Shown: positions 43,139 through 53,075, numbered from the stretch's first letter. The stretch: DNA of 64,000 nucleotides from Sulfurimonas sp. (GCF_029027405.1 NZ_CP093396.1:2491497-2555496), one strand, 5' to 3'. The notes: generated by a model from the letters alone, not told the origin. Numbers and translations: made by a program.

Positions 43139-44356
43139 ATGTCTAAATCTTACTTAGATTCAACTCCTGATGAAAATGGATATTTTGGAAAATTTGGAGG
43201 ATCCTTTATACCTCCGATGCTAGAAGCTCCCTTTGAGGAAATAAAAAAAGCATACAAAGAACTAAAAAAATCCCCAGCATTTATAGAAGAGCTTAAATAT
43301 GTTAGAAAACATTATCAAGGACGACCAACTCCTATATCTTTTGCAAAAAACCTTACAAATTTATGTGGTGGAGCAAAAATTTACTTAAAAAGAGAAGATT
43401 TAAATCACACTGGCGCTCATAAGCTTAACCATTGTATGGCTGAAGTAATTTTAGCTAAGCATCTAGGCAAGAAAAAAGTTATAGCTGAAACTGGAGCAGG
43501 ACAACATGGTGTTGCACTTGCTACTGCAGCAGCTTATTTTGGCTTAGAATGTGAGATTCATATGGGTGAAGTAGATATTATCAAAGAGCATCCAAATGTT
43601 GTTCGTATGAAAATACTTGGTGCTAAAGTTGTACCCGCCACTCACGGATTGAAAACTCTAAAAGAAGCAGTTGATAGTGCTTTTGAAAAATATATCGAAA
43701 CTTATGAAGATACTTTATATTGTATCGGTTCTGTTGTTGGTCCGCATCCATTCCCGCTGATGGTTAGAGATTTTCAGTCTATTGTAGGACATGAATCTAA
43801 AGAGCAATTTTTAGAACATGAAAGCAAAGCACCAGATGCCGTAGTGGCTTGTGTTGGTGGTGGCTCAAACGCTATGGGTATTTTTGCTGGTTTTATTGAT
43901 GATAAAGATGTTGAACTTCATAGTGTTGAGCCTATGGGTAGAGGCGATAAACTTGGTGATCATGCAGCAAGTTTAACTTATGGAGAAGAAGGTGTTATGC
44001 ATGGTTTCAACTCCATAATGCTTAAAGATGCTGACGGGGAACCTGCTCCTGTTTATTCTATCGGTTCTGGTATTGATTATCCATCTGTTGGTCCTGAACA
44101 CGCTCACTTAAAAGAGATAGGTAGAACAATAGTTGGTCTTTGTAACGATGAAGAAGCCGTAGATGCTTTTTACAAACTATCTCAACTAGAAGGGATTATC
44201 CCCGCTTTAGAAACAGCTCACGCTATCGCTTATGCAATGAAGTTAGCAAAAACTCTAAGTAAAGATAAAACTATTTTAGTAAATCTTAGTGGTAGAGGCG
44301 ATAAAGATATAGACTTTGTAGTTGATAACCACCCTATTCCAAACGCTAAGTTTTAA
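43139..44356 (+). CDS. trpB: Tryptophan synthase beta chain, stand-alone copy
   Basis: 405 residues. The PLP lysine is K95 in [10 protein letters not shown] (usual form KINN), the catalytic Glu is E117 in AETGAGQHG, and the [10 protein letters not shown] phosphate loop and [11 protein letters not shown] segment are present. It joins indole and serine to tryptophan. It is a single gene, not followed by trpA, and the convergent gene is an MFS transporter. The sequence departs from typical TrpB in places (LNH for [11 protein letters not shown] for AGPHPYP), so it may be a second, non-standard TrpB. A chorismate mutase gene lies 1.4 kb away. Confidence 0.9.
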   Translation: MSKSYLDSTPDENGYFGKFGGSFIPPMLEAPFEEIKKAYKELKKSPAFIEELKYVRKHYQGRPTPISFAKNLTNLCGGAKIYLKREDLNHTGAHKLNHCMAEVILAKHLGKKKVIAETGAGQHGVALATAAAYFGLECEIHMGEVDIIKEHPNVVRMKILGAKVVPATHGLKTLKEAVDSAFEKYIETYEDTLYCIGSVVGPHPFPLMVRDFQSIVGHESKEQFLEHESKAPDAVVACVGGGSNAMGIFAGFIDDKDVELHSVEPMGRGDKLGDHAASLTYGEEGVMHGFNSIMLKDADGEPAPVYSIGSGIDYPSVGPEHAHLKEIGRTIVGLCNDEEAVDAFYKLSQLEGIIPALETAHAIAYAMKLAKTLSKDKTILVNLSGRGDKDIDFVVDNHPIPNAKF

Positions 44357-44358
44357 GA

Positions 44359-45552
44359 TTAACTCTTAATATGTAGATGCTCTACTCTTTTTGCAATAAG
44401 TAAGAAGAGTATGCCCATAAAAACTATTGACGCTGTTAGATACAGCGTTGTGTTGTAGTTTCCAAATTTCTCTATCAAAGCAACACTATATAATGGTGCG
44501 CTTATTTGACCGATGCCATAAGCCGCTGTCATAGAACCCATCAAAACAACTGGATTTTTCTCAGCTAGTTTTCCACCTAGATGCATAAATAAAGCGACTA
44601 ATCCAACAAAAGTACCTCCATATAAAGCACCACTAAACAGGTTCATATACATATTTGAAGTGAAAGTCGGGATTAAAATACCTATGATTTGCAAAGCCAT
44701 TGCAAGGATAATTATATTTACACTTCCATGTTTATGTGCTAACCTCATCCAAAGAATAGAAGATGGAATACCTGCTATACCAACTATAAGCCATCCTAAA
44801 TTTCCATAACCATTTAAACCCTCTAAGGAGTTTATAATATCTGGTAAAAAAGTTCCTTGAACGACAAAACCAACACCCTCTGTAAAGTATGCTAATATAA
44901 GAAGAATTACGAAAGGAGAAAAGATTGATTTTGAAAGTTTATGTTTTTGAGCATCTTGCTTTAGGGATTCATCAAACGATAAAATATATATAGCGTATAT
45001 AGAAATAAAAAAAGCAATAATTGTTAAAGTCATCCAAGCATCTGAGAATGTTCCTTCTTTAAGCACGAACTGACTAACTAATTCACAAAATACAATAGCA
45101 ACACCGATGCCACTAAAGTAAATACCCATAGCTTTTGTTTTATCTTCATAGTCTAGTTTTACCATAACCAAAGCACCACCAACTATCAGCACCATAGCTG
45201 CACCAAATCCTGCAACTATTCTAGAGATTAACCAAACAGTATCATTTGTAGTTGTTGCTAAAATAAGAGTAGTTAAAATACTAATAAACATACCAATTCT
45301 AAAAAATTTCTCTTTTGTTATGATATCTCTAATAGTTATAGAAAAGAGTGCTCCACTAAAATAACCCATGAAATTTACAGATGCTAAAACTCCAGCATAA
45401 GATAGCGATAGGTGTTCTTCAAGCATTGGGGGGAGTAGTGATGTAAAAGCAAATCTAGCCACTCCTACACCAACAACAATAGCTAATATACCAGCTAATA
45501 ATATTGCTACATTATCATTTCTATCTAGTAAATTAATATTTATTTTTCTCAT
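44359..45552 (-). CDS. MFS transporter, YbfB/YjiJ family
   Basis: 397 residues with about 12 hydrophobic segments. GVGVARFAFTSLLPPML at the N-terminus and IVAGFGAAMVLIVGGALVM at segment 4 are typical of the YbfB/YjiJ group. Likely an exporter or importer of small molecules; the substrate is unknown. The stops of trpB and this gene are 2 bases apart and convergent, with only a weak A/T hairpin. Confidence 0.88.
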   Translation of the reverse strand: MRKININLLDRNDNVAILLAGILAIVVGVGVARFAFTSLLPPMLEEHLSLSYAGVLASVNFMGYFSGALFSITIRDIITKEKFFRIGMFISILTTLILATTTNDTVWLISRIVAGFGAAMVLIVGGALVMVKLDYEDKTKAMGIYFSGIGVAIVFCELVSQFVLKEGTFSDAWMTLTIIAFFISIYAIYILSFDESLKQDAQKHKLSKSIFSPFVILLILAYFTEGVGFVVQGTFLPDIINSLEGLNGYGNLGWLIVGIAGIPSSILWMRLAHKHGSVNIIILAMALQIIGILIPTFTSNMYMNLFSGALYGGTFVGLVALFMHLGGKLAEKNPVVLMGSMTAAYGIGQISAPLYSVALIEKFGNYNTTLYLTASIVFMGILFLLIAKRVEHLHIKS

Positions 45553-45622
45553 GCAGTTATTATAACAAAATCACTTAAAACTAAGCGAATTTATAGAAAG
45601 TATCGTCGATAAAAGTTTGTAA

Positions 45623-45653
45623 GTATAGCCTTTGAGTTAAGTCAAGGCTATAC
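45623..45653. repeat. Strong inverted repeat in the MFS–chorismate mutase gap
   Basis: GTATAGCCTTTGA pairs with TCAAGGCTATAC around a 6-base loop: 12 pairs with one bulged base. It is near the middle of the 200-base divergent gap. No T-run follows on either strand, so a terminator is unlikely. Confidence 0.55.
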
Positions 45654-45713
45654 ATGAAGAATCGTAAATACATTATATATTTAAATAGTTACTAAAGTGT
45701 TAACAAAGTCTAA

Positions 45714-45719
45714 TATAAT
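45714..45719 (+). promoter_or_regulatory. -10 box of the chorismate mutase gene
   Basis: TATAAT lies 33 bases before the ATG at 45753, with AAAGGAAA as the ribosome site. Confidence 0.6.
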
Positions 45720-45752
45720 TTTGGATAAGATTACTTATTAAAGGAAATTAAA

Positions 45753-46046
45753 ATGGTTAAATGCAACACACTAGAAGAAGTAAGAGTTGAAATAGACAAA
45801 CTTGATGATAAGCTTGTAGATTTAATATCCGAAAGAACTCATATAATAAGCCAAGCAGCAGCATTTAAAAATAGTGTTGAAGAAGTAAAAGCTGATGAGC
45901 GCATAGACTTTATCTTACAAAAAGCTCGTAAAAGAGCAATAGAGTTAAATATATCTCCAAATATGGTTTCAGAACTCTTTAGAATTATGATTGATGAGAT
46001 GGTTGAAACAGAAATATCAGAATTTAGAAATAAACAAATATTTTAA
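45753..46046 (+). CDS. Chorismate mutase (AroQ type)
   Basis: 97 residues, all helical, stand-alone. VRVEIDKLDDKLVDLISERTHIISQAAAFK contains the family R-x-x-I-D-x-x-D-x-x-L pattern and the active-site Lys; IMIDEMVETEI ends it. It converts chorismate to prephenate for phenylalanine and tyrosine. An isochorismate-pyruvate lyase of the same fold cannot be excluded. It is followed after 8 bases by the rhodanese gene. Confidence 0.82.
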   Translation: MVKCNTLEEVRVEIDKLDDKLVDLISERTHIISQAAAFKNSVEEVKADERIDFILQKARKRAIELNISPNMVSELFRIMIDEMVETEISEFRNKQIF

Positions 46047-46054
46047 AGTAAAAT

Positions 46055-46930
46055 ATGAAATATATTTTAATCTTAATCTTAGGCTTTTTTAATCTAATAG
46101 CATCTACTGCTTTTATAAGTCCAAGTCAATTGAAAAATTCTTTAACCGATAAGAAAACTATTATTATTGATGTAGCTGATTATAGTATTTATAAATCAGC
46201 TCACATAAAAGGTGCAATTAACGCCAATATTTCTAACTTTATAAAAGAAGATAGTTTATACTCTGAGTTAAACTCTAATGAAATTTTAGAAAATGAAATA
46301 AAAAATCTTGGTATTAGTTACGATTCAAATGTTATAATATATGCTCATAACACACAAATAGGTATTCTTAATTCTAGTTACCTTGCTTTTGTACTTATCT
46401 ATGCAGGCTTTGAAAATATTAGTATCTTAGATGGCGGTTATCTATCTTGGGTTTTTGAAAATGAACTTCTTGTATCTTCACTAAAAGAAAGTAGCGTAAA
46501 AGAAACAAATTTTACAATCAAAACAAATAAAAATATCCTCTCAACAAACAAATACCTAAGCAAAAACCTAAAGTCTGCTACTATCATAGATGCCAGATCT
46601 CCAGAACTGTATTACGGTATAAAACGCTCAGATAAAACTAAAAGAACAGGTCATATCTCTTACGCAAAGAGTAGTTTTTATTTACATAAGTTTTTAGCAG
46701 ATACAACTCTTAGAAAAATGGATGAACTTAAAAAAATTTATATAGATGGTTATGGACTCAAAAAAACTGATAATATTATAGTGTGTAGTGATGATATCTT
46801 TTCAGCTTCTATGGAATGGTATATCTTATATAAAGAGATGGGATTTAAAAATACTAAGATTTATTATAACTCAATTCAAGAGTGGGCTAATGACCCTGAG
46901 TTACCTATGACAAGATTTAAATGGGAGTAA
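46055..46930 (+). CDS. Exported tandem-rhodanese protein with one degenerate domain
   Basis: 291 residues. A signal peptide (about 1-18) is followed by two rhodanese domains (about 22-140 and 160-291). The first has IDVADYSIYKSAHIKGAIN and IIYAHNTQIG where an active site would be, with no Cys. The second has IIDARSPELYYG and the Cys loop IIVCSDDIFSAS (C244). This is the architecture of thiosulfate and 3-mercaptopyruvate sulfurtransferases, here in the periplasm. A role in sulfur chemistry is plausible in a sulfur-oxidising lineage but is inference. Followed by a strong terminator. Confidence 0.87.
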   Translation: MKYILILILGFFNLIASTAFISPSQLKNSLTDKKTIIIDVADYSIYKSAHIKGAINANISNFIKEDSLYSELNSNEILENEIKNLGISYDSNVIIYAHNTQIGILNSSYLAFVLIYAGFENISILDGGYLSWVFENELLVSSLKESSVKETNFTIKTNKNILSTNKYLSKNLKSATIIDARSPELYYGIKRSDKTKRTGHISYAKSSFYLHKFLADTTLRKMDELKKIYIDGYGLKKTDNIIVCSDDIFSASMEWYILYKEMGFKNTKIYYNSIQEWANDPELPMTRFKWE

Positions 46931-46936
46931 CAGAGA

Positions 46937-46973
46937 AAAGCCTCTGACATAAATGCCAGAAGGCTTTTTTTTA
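46937..46973. terminator. Terminator between rhodanese and infA
   Basis: AAAGCCT and AGGCTT stem with the inner CTG-ACA/TGCCAG pairs, followed by TTTTTTTT on the plus strand. It overlaps the infA stop, so it may serve the leftward S10–spc transcript as well. Confidence 0.8.
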
Positions 46974-47189
46974 TTTATAACGGTAAGTAATTCGCCCTTT
47001 ATCAAGACTATATGGAGTTAGTTCCAATTTAACTGTATCCCCTGGTAATATTTTTATATAGTGCATACGCATTTTACCTGCTATATGACATAAAATTATA
47101 TGTCCATTTTCTAACTCAACACGGAAAGTTGCATTTGGTAATGCTTCAATAATCTTGCCGTCAACTTCTATAACGTCAGCTTTAGCCAT
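46971..47189 (-). CDS. infA: Translation initiation factor IF-1
   Basis: 72 residues. [27 protein letters not shown] and [26 protein letters not shown] are the family signatures of this S1-like OB fold. It blocks the ribosomal A site during initiation. It is the last gene of the S10–spc superoperon here, 22 bases after map. Confidence 0.98.
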   Translation of the reverse strand: MAKADVIEVDGKIIEALPNATFRVELENGHIILCHIAGKMRMHYIKILPGDTVKLELTPYSLDKGRITYRYK

Positions 47190-47211
47190 TTATAAGTCCT
47201 TTTTCTCTACT

Positions 47212-47970
47212 CTAAGCAAGAGATAATATTTCAGCTTTACCGTTGATAACTGCAACAGTATGCTCGTAGTGTGAACCGCGTAAATTATCGGTACTAACAA
47301 CATCCCACTTATTTTCTAAAATAATTGGTTTAGATTCTTTTTGACAAATCATCGGTTCAAGACAAAAAACCATTCCATCTTTTATCTTTGGACCAGCTTT
47401 TGGATTTTTACCTTCAAGGTAATTTGGTATCTCTGGAGCCTCATGAGGCTTTTTACCAATACCATGTCCACAAAAATCATATAGAGGAACAAAACCTCGC
47501 CCTCTAATGAACGCTTCTATTAAAAAAGATAACTCTTTAAATCTCATACCTACTTTAATCTCAGTAATGGCATGATAAAGAGTATCTTTAGAACAAGCTA
47601 TCAATTTCTCATCTTGTATGTCAATTTTACCAACTGGCATAGTTATAGCAGCATCACCAAACCAACCATCAAGTTCTGTTCCAATGTCGTAACCTATTAT
47701 ATCTCCCTCTTGGAGTTTATAATCTGTTGGAATACCATGAATGATTACTTGATTTAGGGAAGTGCAGACTGCATTTGGGAAGCCGTAAAGACCTTTAAAA
47801 GAAGGTTTAGCACCATGACTTCGAATATAATCCTCTGCCTGTGCATCTAAGTCTTTTAAAGAAGCCCCTACTTTAGTATTTGCTCTTAAAAGTTCTAAAG
47901 CTCCACCAACAATTTTGTTAGCGGCTCTTAATTTTTCAATTTCTAAAGGCTTTCTTAGCGCTATGGCCAT
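47212..47970 (-). CDS. map: Methionine aminopeptidase
   Basis: 252 residues. Metal ligands are visible in YDIGTELDGWFGDAAIT, DFCGHGIGKKPHEAPEI and FCLEPMICQ and the closing HYEHTVAVINGK. It removes the first Met from nascent proteins. Starts 3 bases after the secY stop, in the order secY–map–infA that is common across bacteria. Confidence 0.97.
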   Translation of the reverse strand: MAIALRKPLEIEKLRAANKIVGGALELLRANTKVGASLKDLDAQAEDYIRSHGAKPSFKGLYGFPNAVCTSLNQVIIHGIPTDYKLQEGDIIGYDIGTELDGWFGDAAITMPVGKIDIQDEKLIACSKDTLYHAITEIKVGMRFKELSFLIEAFIRGRGFVPLYDFCGHGIGKKPHEAPEIPNYLEGKNPKAGPKIKDGMVFCLEPMICQKESKPIILENKWDVVSTDNLRGSHYEHTVAVINGKAEILSLA

Positions 47971-47973
47971 TAT

Positions 47974-49236
47974 TTATAGACCAACCGCACTTAGTGTTTC
48001 ATACTTGCTCATATAAACTTGAGCTTCAATTTTTCTCATAGTATCAAGTGCAACTTGAACAACAATTAAAACTGCTGTTCCACCAAAGAAGAAAGGAACA
48101 CCCATCCCTTTGATAATCATAAATGGTAAAGTTGCAACAAGACCAAGATATAAGGCACCTGTAAAAGTCAATCTACTAGCAGTTTCTGTTAAAAATTCTG
48201 ATGTTGCATTACCGGTACGAATACCTGGAATAAATCCACCTTGTCTTTTTAAATTATCTGCAATATCTTTTGCATTAAATGTAATCGATGCATAAAAGAA
48301 TGCAAAGAAAATAACAAAAGCAAATGTTAAAAAGTTGAAAAAGTAACTATTTGGATTTAAATAGTCAGCTATCATCTGTACAGTTGGATTAGTACTACTA
48401 GACATAACAGTCATAGGAAACATCAAAATCGCTGATGCAAAAATTACTGGAATAACACCAGCTAAATTCACTTTGATAGGAATGTAATTCATAACTCTTT
48501 TATTTTGATTTTGCATCATAACTTTTTTAGCATAAGTAATAGGTACACGACGCTCACCAAGTTCAACATATATTATTACAGCGACTGTTCCTAAGATAAG
48601 TACAAGAATTGCGATTACAGTTAAAAAACTCATAGCACCTGAATTCACCATTGTAATAGTTTGACCTATTGCAGATGGAATTGCAGAAACTATACCAGCG
48701 AAAATAATAAGTGAGATACCGTTACCGATACCACTCTGAGTAATTTGCTCACCAATCCACATAAGTAACATAGTTCCTGCTAACATTGAGACAGCAGAAA
48801 GGATTATAAATGTATTATGGTCAGCAAGTATTGCACTATTTCCATTTGGACCAGTTAAACTTTGAAGTCCAACACTAATACCAATTGCTTGAATGATTGT
48901 AATTACAATAGTCGCATAACGAATAATTTGCATATATTTTACCATTCCGTCACGCTCTTTTTTCATTTGACCTAAAGGAGCAAAAGTAGCAGCTAGAAGT
49001 TCCATGATAATTGAAGCAGTGATATAAGGCATAATTCCAAGAGCGATAATAGACATTCTTTCAACAGCATTTCCACTAAACATATTAAATAAACCTAATG
49101 CGTCAGCTTGATGTGAGTCGAAAAATGAAGCGATAACAGCAGTATCTACGCCTGGCACTGGTACATAAGCCAGTAGGCGGTAGATAAATAAAAACCCGAC
49201 AGTAATAAGTATCTTATTTACTAGATTTTTATTCAC
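47974..49236 (-). CDS. secY: Preprotein translocase subunit SecY
   Basis: 420 residues, ten hydrophobic segments. GIMPYITASIIMELLAATF and the GGTAVLIVVQVALDTMRKIE closing region are typical. It forms the Sec protein-conducting channel with SecE and SecG. It follows rplO by 2 bases within the spc operon. Confidence 0.97.
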   Translation of the reverse strand: MNKNLVNKILITVGFLFIYRLLAYVPVPGVDTAVIASFFDSHQADALGLFNMFSGNAVERMSIIALGIMPYITASIIMELLAATFAPLGQMKKERDGMVKYMQIIRYATIVITIIQAIGISVGLQSLTGPNGNSAILADHNTFIILSAVSMLAGTMLLMWIGEQITQSGIGNGISLIIFAGIVSAIPSAIGQTITMVNSGAMSFLTVIAILVLILGTVAVIIYVELGERRVPITYAKKVMMQNQNKRVMNYIPIKVNLAGVIPVIFASAILMFPMTVMSSSTNPTVQMIADYLNPNSYFFNFLTFAFVIFFAFFYASITFNAKDIADNLKRQGGFIPGIRTGNATSEFLTETASRLTFTGALYLGLVATLPFMIIKGMGVPFFFGGTAVLIVVQVALDTMRKIEAQVYMSKYETLSAVGL

Positions 49237-49238
49237 AA

Positions 49239-49637
49239 CTATTTACCTGTTGTAGTAACGTTGTCGTCTTTAATTTTTGATGCTAAATCTTTAGCAGATG
49301 CACCAACTAATTTAACTTTAGAAACAGAAGCACCCATCTTGTGAACACCACGGATAGATTCCATAGTAATTTCAGCTAACTCAGCAACAGCTTTGATTTT
49401 TTCTACATTAATAACATAAGGCTTTACATTACGAGAAAAGAATCCAATTTTAGGAAGACGCTTTGCAAGCTGCATTTGTCCACCTTCAAAGTTTCTTTTT
49501 CTTTTGTAACCTGAACGAGATTTCTGACCTTTTTGACCACGAGCTGCAGTCTTACCAGTTCCAGAACCTTGTCCACGACCAACTCTTTTACGGTTACTTG
49601 TTGAACCTTCTGCTGGTAATAAGTTTTCAATACCCAT
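49239..49637 (-). CDS. rplO: 50S ribosomal protein L15
   Basis: 132 residues. [28 protein letters not shown] is diagnostic and [17 protein letters not shown] follows. Positioned between rpsE and secY, as usual. Confidence 0.97.
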   Translation of the reverse strand: MGIENLLPAEGSTSNRKRVGRGQGSGTGKTAARGQKGQKSRSGYKRKRNFEGGQMQLAKRLPKIGFFSRNVKPYVINVEKIKAVAELAEITMESIRGVHKMGASVSKVKLVGASAKDLASKIKDDNVTTTGK

Positions 49638-49640
49638 TTT

Positions 49641-50081
49641 CTATCCTTTTATACGAGTTAATGCTTCAACTGTAGCACGAACAAGTGTTCCTGGATTGTT
49701 TGAGCCAATTGACTTTGTAAGTATATCTTGAATACCTGCAAGCTCAAGAACAGGACGAGCTGCTCCACCTGCAATAACACCCGTACCTTCAGATGCTGGT
49801 TTTAACAAGATACGACTTGCATTGTATTTATGCTCAATATCATGTGCTATTGTTGTACCTTTGATACTTACAGTAGTTAAGTTTTTAAAAGCATTATCTA
49901 CAGCTTTACGGATAGCATCTGGAACTTCCTTCGCTTTACCCATACCATAACCAACAGTACCATTTTTGTTACCAACAACGATAAGTGCAGTAAAACGAAA
50001 TCTTCTACCACCTTTAACAACTTTAGTAACACGACCGATATTTACGATTGATTCTTCAAAATCTTCTCTATTAATTTCCAT
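49641..50081 (-). CDS. rpsE: 30S ribosomal protein S5
   Basis: 146 residues from [11 protein letters not shown] at 50081; AGGGG sits 5-6 bases upstream and a longer reading runs into rplR. It contains [30 protein letters not shown] and [20 protein letters not shown]. It lies at the 30S fidelity centre. Confidence 0.97.
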   Translation of the reverse strand: MEINREDFEESIVNIGRVTKVVKGGRRFRFTALIVVGNKNGTVGYGMGKAKEVPDAIRKAVDNAFKNLTTVSIKGTTIAHDIEHKYNASRILLKPASEGTGVIAGGAARPVLELAGIQDILTKSIGSNNPGTLVRATVEALTRIKG

Positions 50082-50091
50082 CATATCCCCT

Positions 50092-50448
50092 CTAGAACTT
50101 AATTTCGTTTGCACGAAGTGCATCACCAAATTCAGCAATTACGCCGTGATATTGGTAACCATTACGATCAAATACAACTTCAGAAATCTTAGCTTCATTT
50201 AAAGCAGCAGCAAATGCAGCTCCAAATGCAGCAGCACCTTCTTTATTTGCTTTATGACCCGTTTCTTTCGAGTTTAGTCCACACAAAGTTGTTGCAGTAA
50301 CATCATCTATAGCTTGTACGCTTATATAACGGTTTGATCTAAATACAGAAACACGAGGAAGTGAAGCACAACCAGATATTTTTGCACGAATACGACGCTT
50401 ACGCTTTAAACGATTAGCTACTTTATTTTTTAATACTTTTGCATTCAT
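50092..50448 (-). CDS. rplR: 50S ribosomal protein L18
   Basis: 118 residues. [31 protein letters not shown] and the [20 protein letters not shown] ending match L18, which binds 5S rRNA. It follows rplF by 16 bases. Confidence 0.97.
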   Translation of the reverse strand: MNAKVLKNKVANRLKRKRRIRAKISGCASLPRVSVFRSNRYISVQAIDDVTATTLCGLNSKETGHKANKEGAAAFGAAFAAALNEAKISEVVFDRNGYQYHGVIAEFGDALRANEIKF

Positions 50449-50464
50449 TTTTTAATATCCTCCC

Positions 50465-51001
50465 TTACTTCTTAGCAGTTTTACCGGCTTTACGCACGAT
50501 ATGTTCTTCCATGTATTTAACACCTTTACCTTTATACGGCTCTGGTGGACGGAAACTTCTTATTTTTGCAGCGGCTGAACCTAAAAGTTGTTTGTCATGA
50601 CTCTTAAGAGTTATAACATTTTTCTCAACACTAGCTTCTAAACCATCAACTAAATCAAAGTTAATGTCATGAGAATGTCCAAGTTGAAGATTCAGAACTT
50701 TACCTTTAACAGCAGCTCTATAACCAACACCATTAATCTCTAGTTGTTTAGTATAACCAGTAGTTAAACCAACAACAATATTTTGAGATAATGCTCTGTA
50801 TGTTCCCCAAAAAGCTCTATGAGCTTTCTCTTGTGACTTAGCTGAAAAAGTTAAAATATTACCATCAATTGCGAAGTCAACATTTCCTTTTGTATCTAAA
50901 TCTACACTTTTTTTGCCTTTAGCAAAAGTTAAAATATCCCCATTTGAACTAACTTTAATATCAGCTGCAAATTCTACCGGTTTTTTACCAATTCTTGACA
51001 T
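50465..51001 (-). CDS. rplF: 50S ribosomal protein L6
   Basis: 178 residues, two homologous halves. MSRIGKKPVEFA at the start and RSFRPPEPYKGKGVKYMEEHIVRKAGK near the end are diagnostic. Gap of 9 bases after rpsH. Confidence 0.97.
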   Translation of the reverse strand: MSRIGKKPVEFAADIKVSSNGDILTFAKGKKSVDLDTKGNVDFAIDGNILTFSAKSQEKAHRAFWGTYRALSQNIVVGLTTGYTKQLEINGVGYRAAVKGKVLNLQLGHSHDINFDLVDGLEASVEKNVITLKSHDKQLLGSAAAKIRSFRPPEPYKGKGVKYMEEHIVRKAGKTAKK

Positions 51002-51010
51002 TTTATCTCC

Positions 51011-51406
51011 CTACCAAATCGTACACAAAACTTCACCACCAATGCCAAGCTCATAAGCTTTGTCATTTGGTAGAACGCCGTGTGATGTACTAACAATAAT
51101 AGTTCCGTAACCATTTTTGAATCTTTTGATATCTTCTTTACCTTTGTAAACGCGTCTACCAGGTTTAGAAACTCTTTTCATTTCATTGATTACAGTGTTA
51201 CCTTCTTCATTATACTTAAGTACAACTTTAATAGTTTTTTTAACGCCATTTTCAATAACATTACAACTTTCAACATAACCTTTATCAACTAAAATATTTG
51301 CTACAGCTTCAACACTCTTAGAATGAACTAAAGTTGTAACTGGTAATTTTCTCATACCAGCATTACGAACACGAGTTAACGCATCAGAAATTAAATCATT
51401 AATCAT
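51011..51406 (-). CDS. rpsH: 30S ribosomal protein S8
   Basis: 131 residues. [17 protein letters not shown] and the [26 protein letters not shown] ending are typical. In other bacteria S8 represses the spc operon; a hairpin in the 78-base gap upstream (51471-51492) might be involved. Confidence 0.97.
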   Translation of the reverse strand: MINDLISDALTRVRNAGMRKLPVTTLVHSKSVEAVANILVDKGYVESCNVIENGVKKTIKVVLKYNEEGNTVINEMKRVSKPGRRVYKGKEDIKRFKNGYGTIIVSTSHGVLPNDKAYELGIGGEVLCTIW

Positions 51407-51470
51407 TAATTATTTCCTTTGTTTGCAAACCACTATTTTATAAGTGATTGCTAATTATTAGAAGTTTCTA

Positions 51471-51492
51471 CTTGGAGGCAATGCCTACCAAG
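51471..51492 (-). promoter_or_regulatory. Hairpin in the rpsN–rpsH gap
   Basis: CTTGG and CCAAG flank GGC-AAT-GCC with small internal loops, spanning the rpsN stop. The 78-base gap is the widest within the spc genes. It could be an S8-binding or processing site; this is only a pattern. Confidence 0.3.
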
Positions 51493-51670
51493 AAGACTTT
51501 CTAACACCTGGGATTAATCCCTCATTTGCCATTTTTCTAAAGCAAACACGACAGATTCCAAAGTCACGAAGGACAGAGTGTGGACGACCACAAATCTGAC
51601 ATCTTGTATAACCACGAACTTTGAACTTTGGAGTTCTTGCTGCTTTAGCAATCATTGATTTTTTAGCCAT
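51485..51670 (-). CDS. rpsN: 30S ribosomal protein S14, zinc type
   Basis: 61 residues, the short type Z form. Zinc ligands are the pairs CQIC and CRVC. It abuts rplE (one-base overlap). Confidence 0.97.
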   Translation of the reverse strand: MAKKSMIAKAARTPKFKVRGYTRCQICGRPHSVLRDFGICRVCFRKMANEGLIPGVRKSSW

Positions 51671-52215
51671 TAGTTACTCACTTTTGTAAAAGGCATACCC
51701 ATTTTCTCTAAAAGAGCTAATCCTGCCTTATCTGAATCAGCAGTTGTAACAACTGTGATATTCATACCATGAATTTGCATGATTGAATCGTAGCTAATTT
51801 CTGGGAAAATTAATTGTTCGTCAAGACCGAAGTTATAATTACCACGACCATCAAAACCATTTCTTGGAACACCACGGAAATCTTTTACACGAGGAAGTGC
51901 AATAGAAACCAAGCGATCTAAAAAGTTATACATATTTTCACCACGAAGTGTAACACGAATACCAACTGGCATACCTTCACGAACTTTAAAACCAGCAACT
52001 GATTTTTTAGCTATTACTGTTGTTGCTTTTTGACCAGCAATTGTAGTAATTGTATCTTCAATGTTTTTAATAAGTTTATTATCTTTCATTGCAAAACCAG
52101 CACCAACAGAGATAATTATTTTATCTACTTTTGGTGTTTGCATAGGGTTTTTGATCCCTAAATCAGCTTGTAATTCAGATTTTAAACCTAAATATTTTTC
52201 TTTTAAACGAGCCAT
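51670..52215 (-). CDS. rplE: 50S ribosomal protein L5
   Basis: 181 residues. [42 protein letters not shown] and [21 protein letters not shown] are family segments. It contacts 5S rRNA. It starts 3 bases after rplX. Confidence 0.97.
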   Translation of the reverse strand: MARLKEKYLGLKSELQADLGIKNPMQTPKVDKIIISVGAGFAMKDNKLIKNIEDTITTIAGQKATTVIAKKSVAGFKVREGMPVGIRVTLRGENMYNFLDRLVSIALPRVKDFRGVPRNGFDGRGNYNFGLDEQLIFPEISYDSIMQIHGMNITVVTTADSDKAGLALLEKMGMPFTKVSN

Positions 52216-52218
52216 CTA

Positions 52219-52449
52219 TTATGCCTCCACTTTACGAACATTTGAAATATCTATTGGCATCTCTTTATTGATATGTCCGCCTTTAGTATTTTCTTCAGTA
52301 GGTTTGATAGCTTTCTTAGCTACTTTACAACCTTCAACTATTACCTTATTTTTCTTTGGTAATACTTCAAGTATAGTAGCTTTAGTCCCTCTATCATCAC
52401 CAGCGATAATTTCTACTGTATCGCCTTTTTTGAAATTAAACTTTGCCAT
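52219..52449 (-). CDS. rplX: 50S ribosomal protein L24
   Basis: 76 residues, a KOW protein: [36 protein letters not shown]. Short compared with the roughly 100 of E. coli, as usual in this phylum. It overlaps rplN by one base. Confidence 0.96.
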   Translation of the reverse strand: MAKFNFKKGDTVEIIAGDDRGTKATILEVLPKKNKVIVEGCKVAKKAIKPTEENTKGGHINKEMPIDISNVRKVEA

Positions 52450-52817
52450 TAAACAACCTCCGGTGCAAGAGATACAATTTTCATAAATCCAGCATAACGA
52501 ACTTCACGACCAACAGGTCCAAAAATACGAGTACCGATTGGCTCTCTCTTGTCATCAAGTATAACAGCTGCATTATCATCAAAACGAATAAGAGAACCAT
52601 TTTCACGGTGAATCTCTTTAGCAGTTCTAACGATAACAGCTTTTACAACTTTACCTTTTTTAACTTTTGCAGTTGGAGTCGCTTTTTTAACAGAAGCAAC
52701 GATAACATCACCTATTGTTGCATAACGACGCTTAGAACCGCCAAGTACCTTAATACACATAATCTCTTTTGCACCTGTATTATCAGCTACAACCAAACGA
52801 GTAAAACCTTGGATCAT
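52449..52817 (-). CDS. rplN: 50S ribosomal protein L14
   Basis: 122 residues. [27 protein letters not shown] and the [10 protein letters not shown] ending are diagnostic. First gene of the spc part in most bacteria; here it overlaps rpsQ by one base. Confidence 0.98.
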   Translation of the reverse strand: MIQGFTRLVVADNTGAKEIMCIKVLGGSKRRYATIGDVIVASVKKATPTAKVKKGKVVKAVIVRTAKEIHRENGSLIRFDDNAAVILDDKREPIGTRIFGPVGREVRYAGFMKIVSLAPEVV

Positions 52818-53065
52818 TATTTAGCTCCTGATACTACTGTTTGAAGTCTAAAAGATTTAGTCTTAGAAAGTGGACGACATTCTCTTGCGATAATCTCATC
52901 ACCAACTTTTACTTCATTACGCTCATCATGTACTAAGTACTTTTTGAATCGTTTTACAACTTTATGGTAACGAGGATGCATTACTCGACGTTCAACAACA
53001 ATACTTACTGTTTTGTCGCCTGCAATTTTAACTACTTTACCTTGAATTTCACGTTTATGTGTCAT
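52817..53065 (-). CDS. rpsQ: 30S ribosomal protein S17
   Basis: 82 residues from [12 protein letters not shown] at 53065, with AGGGG upstream; a longer reading runs into rpm[21 protein letters not shown] and [14 protein letters not shown] are typical. Confidence 0.97.
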   Translation of the reverse strand: MTHKREIQGKVVKIAGDKTVSIVVERRVMHPRYHKVVKRFKKYLVHDERNEVKVGDEIIARECRPLSKTKSFRLQTVVSGAK

Positions 53066-53075
53066 TGCTAAGCCC

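Noticed and set aside
49424-49675. Long open frames antisense to or in shifted phase with rplO and rpsE
   Set aside because: They lie inside ribosomal genes, show no family features, and are explained by codon bias of the real genes.
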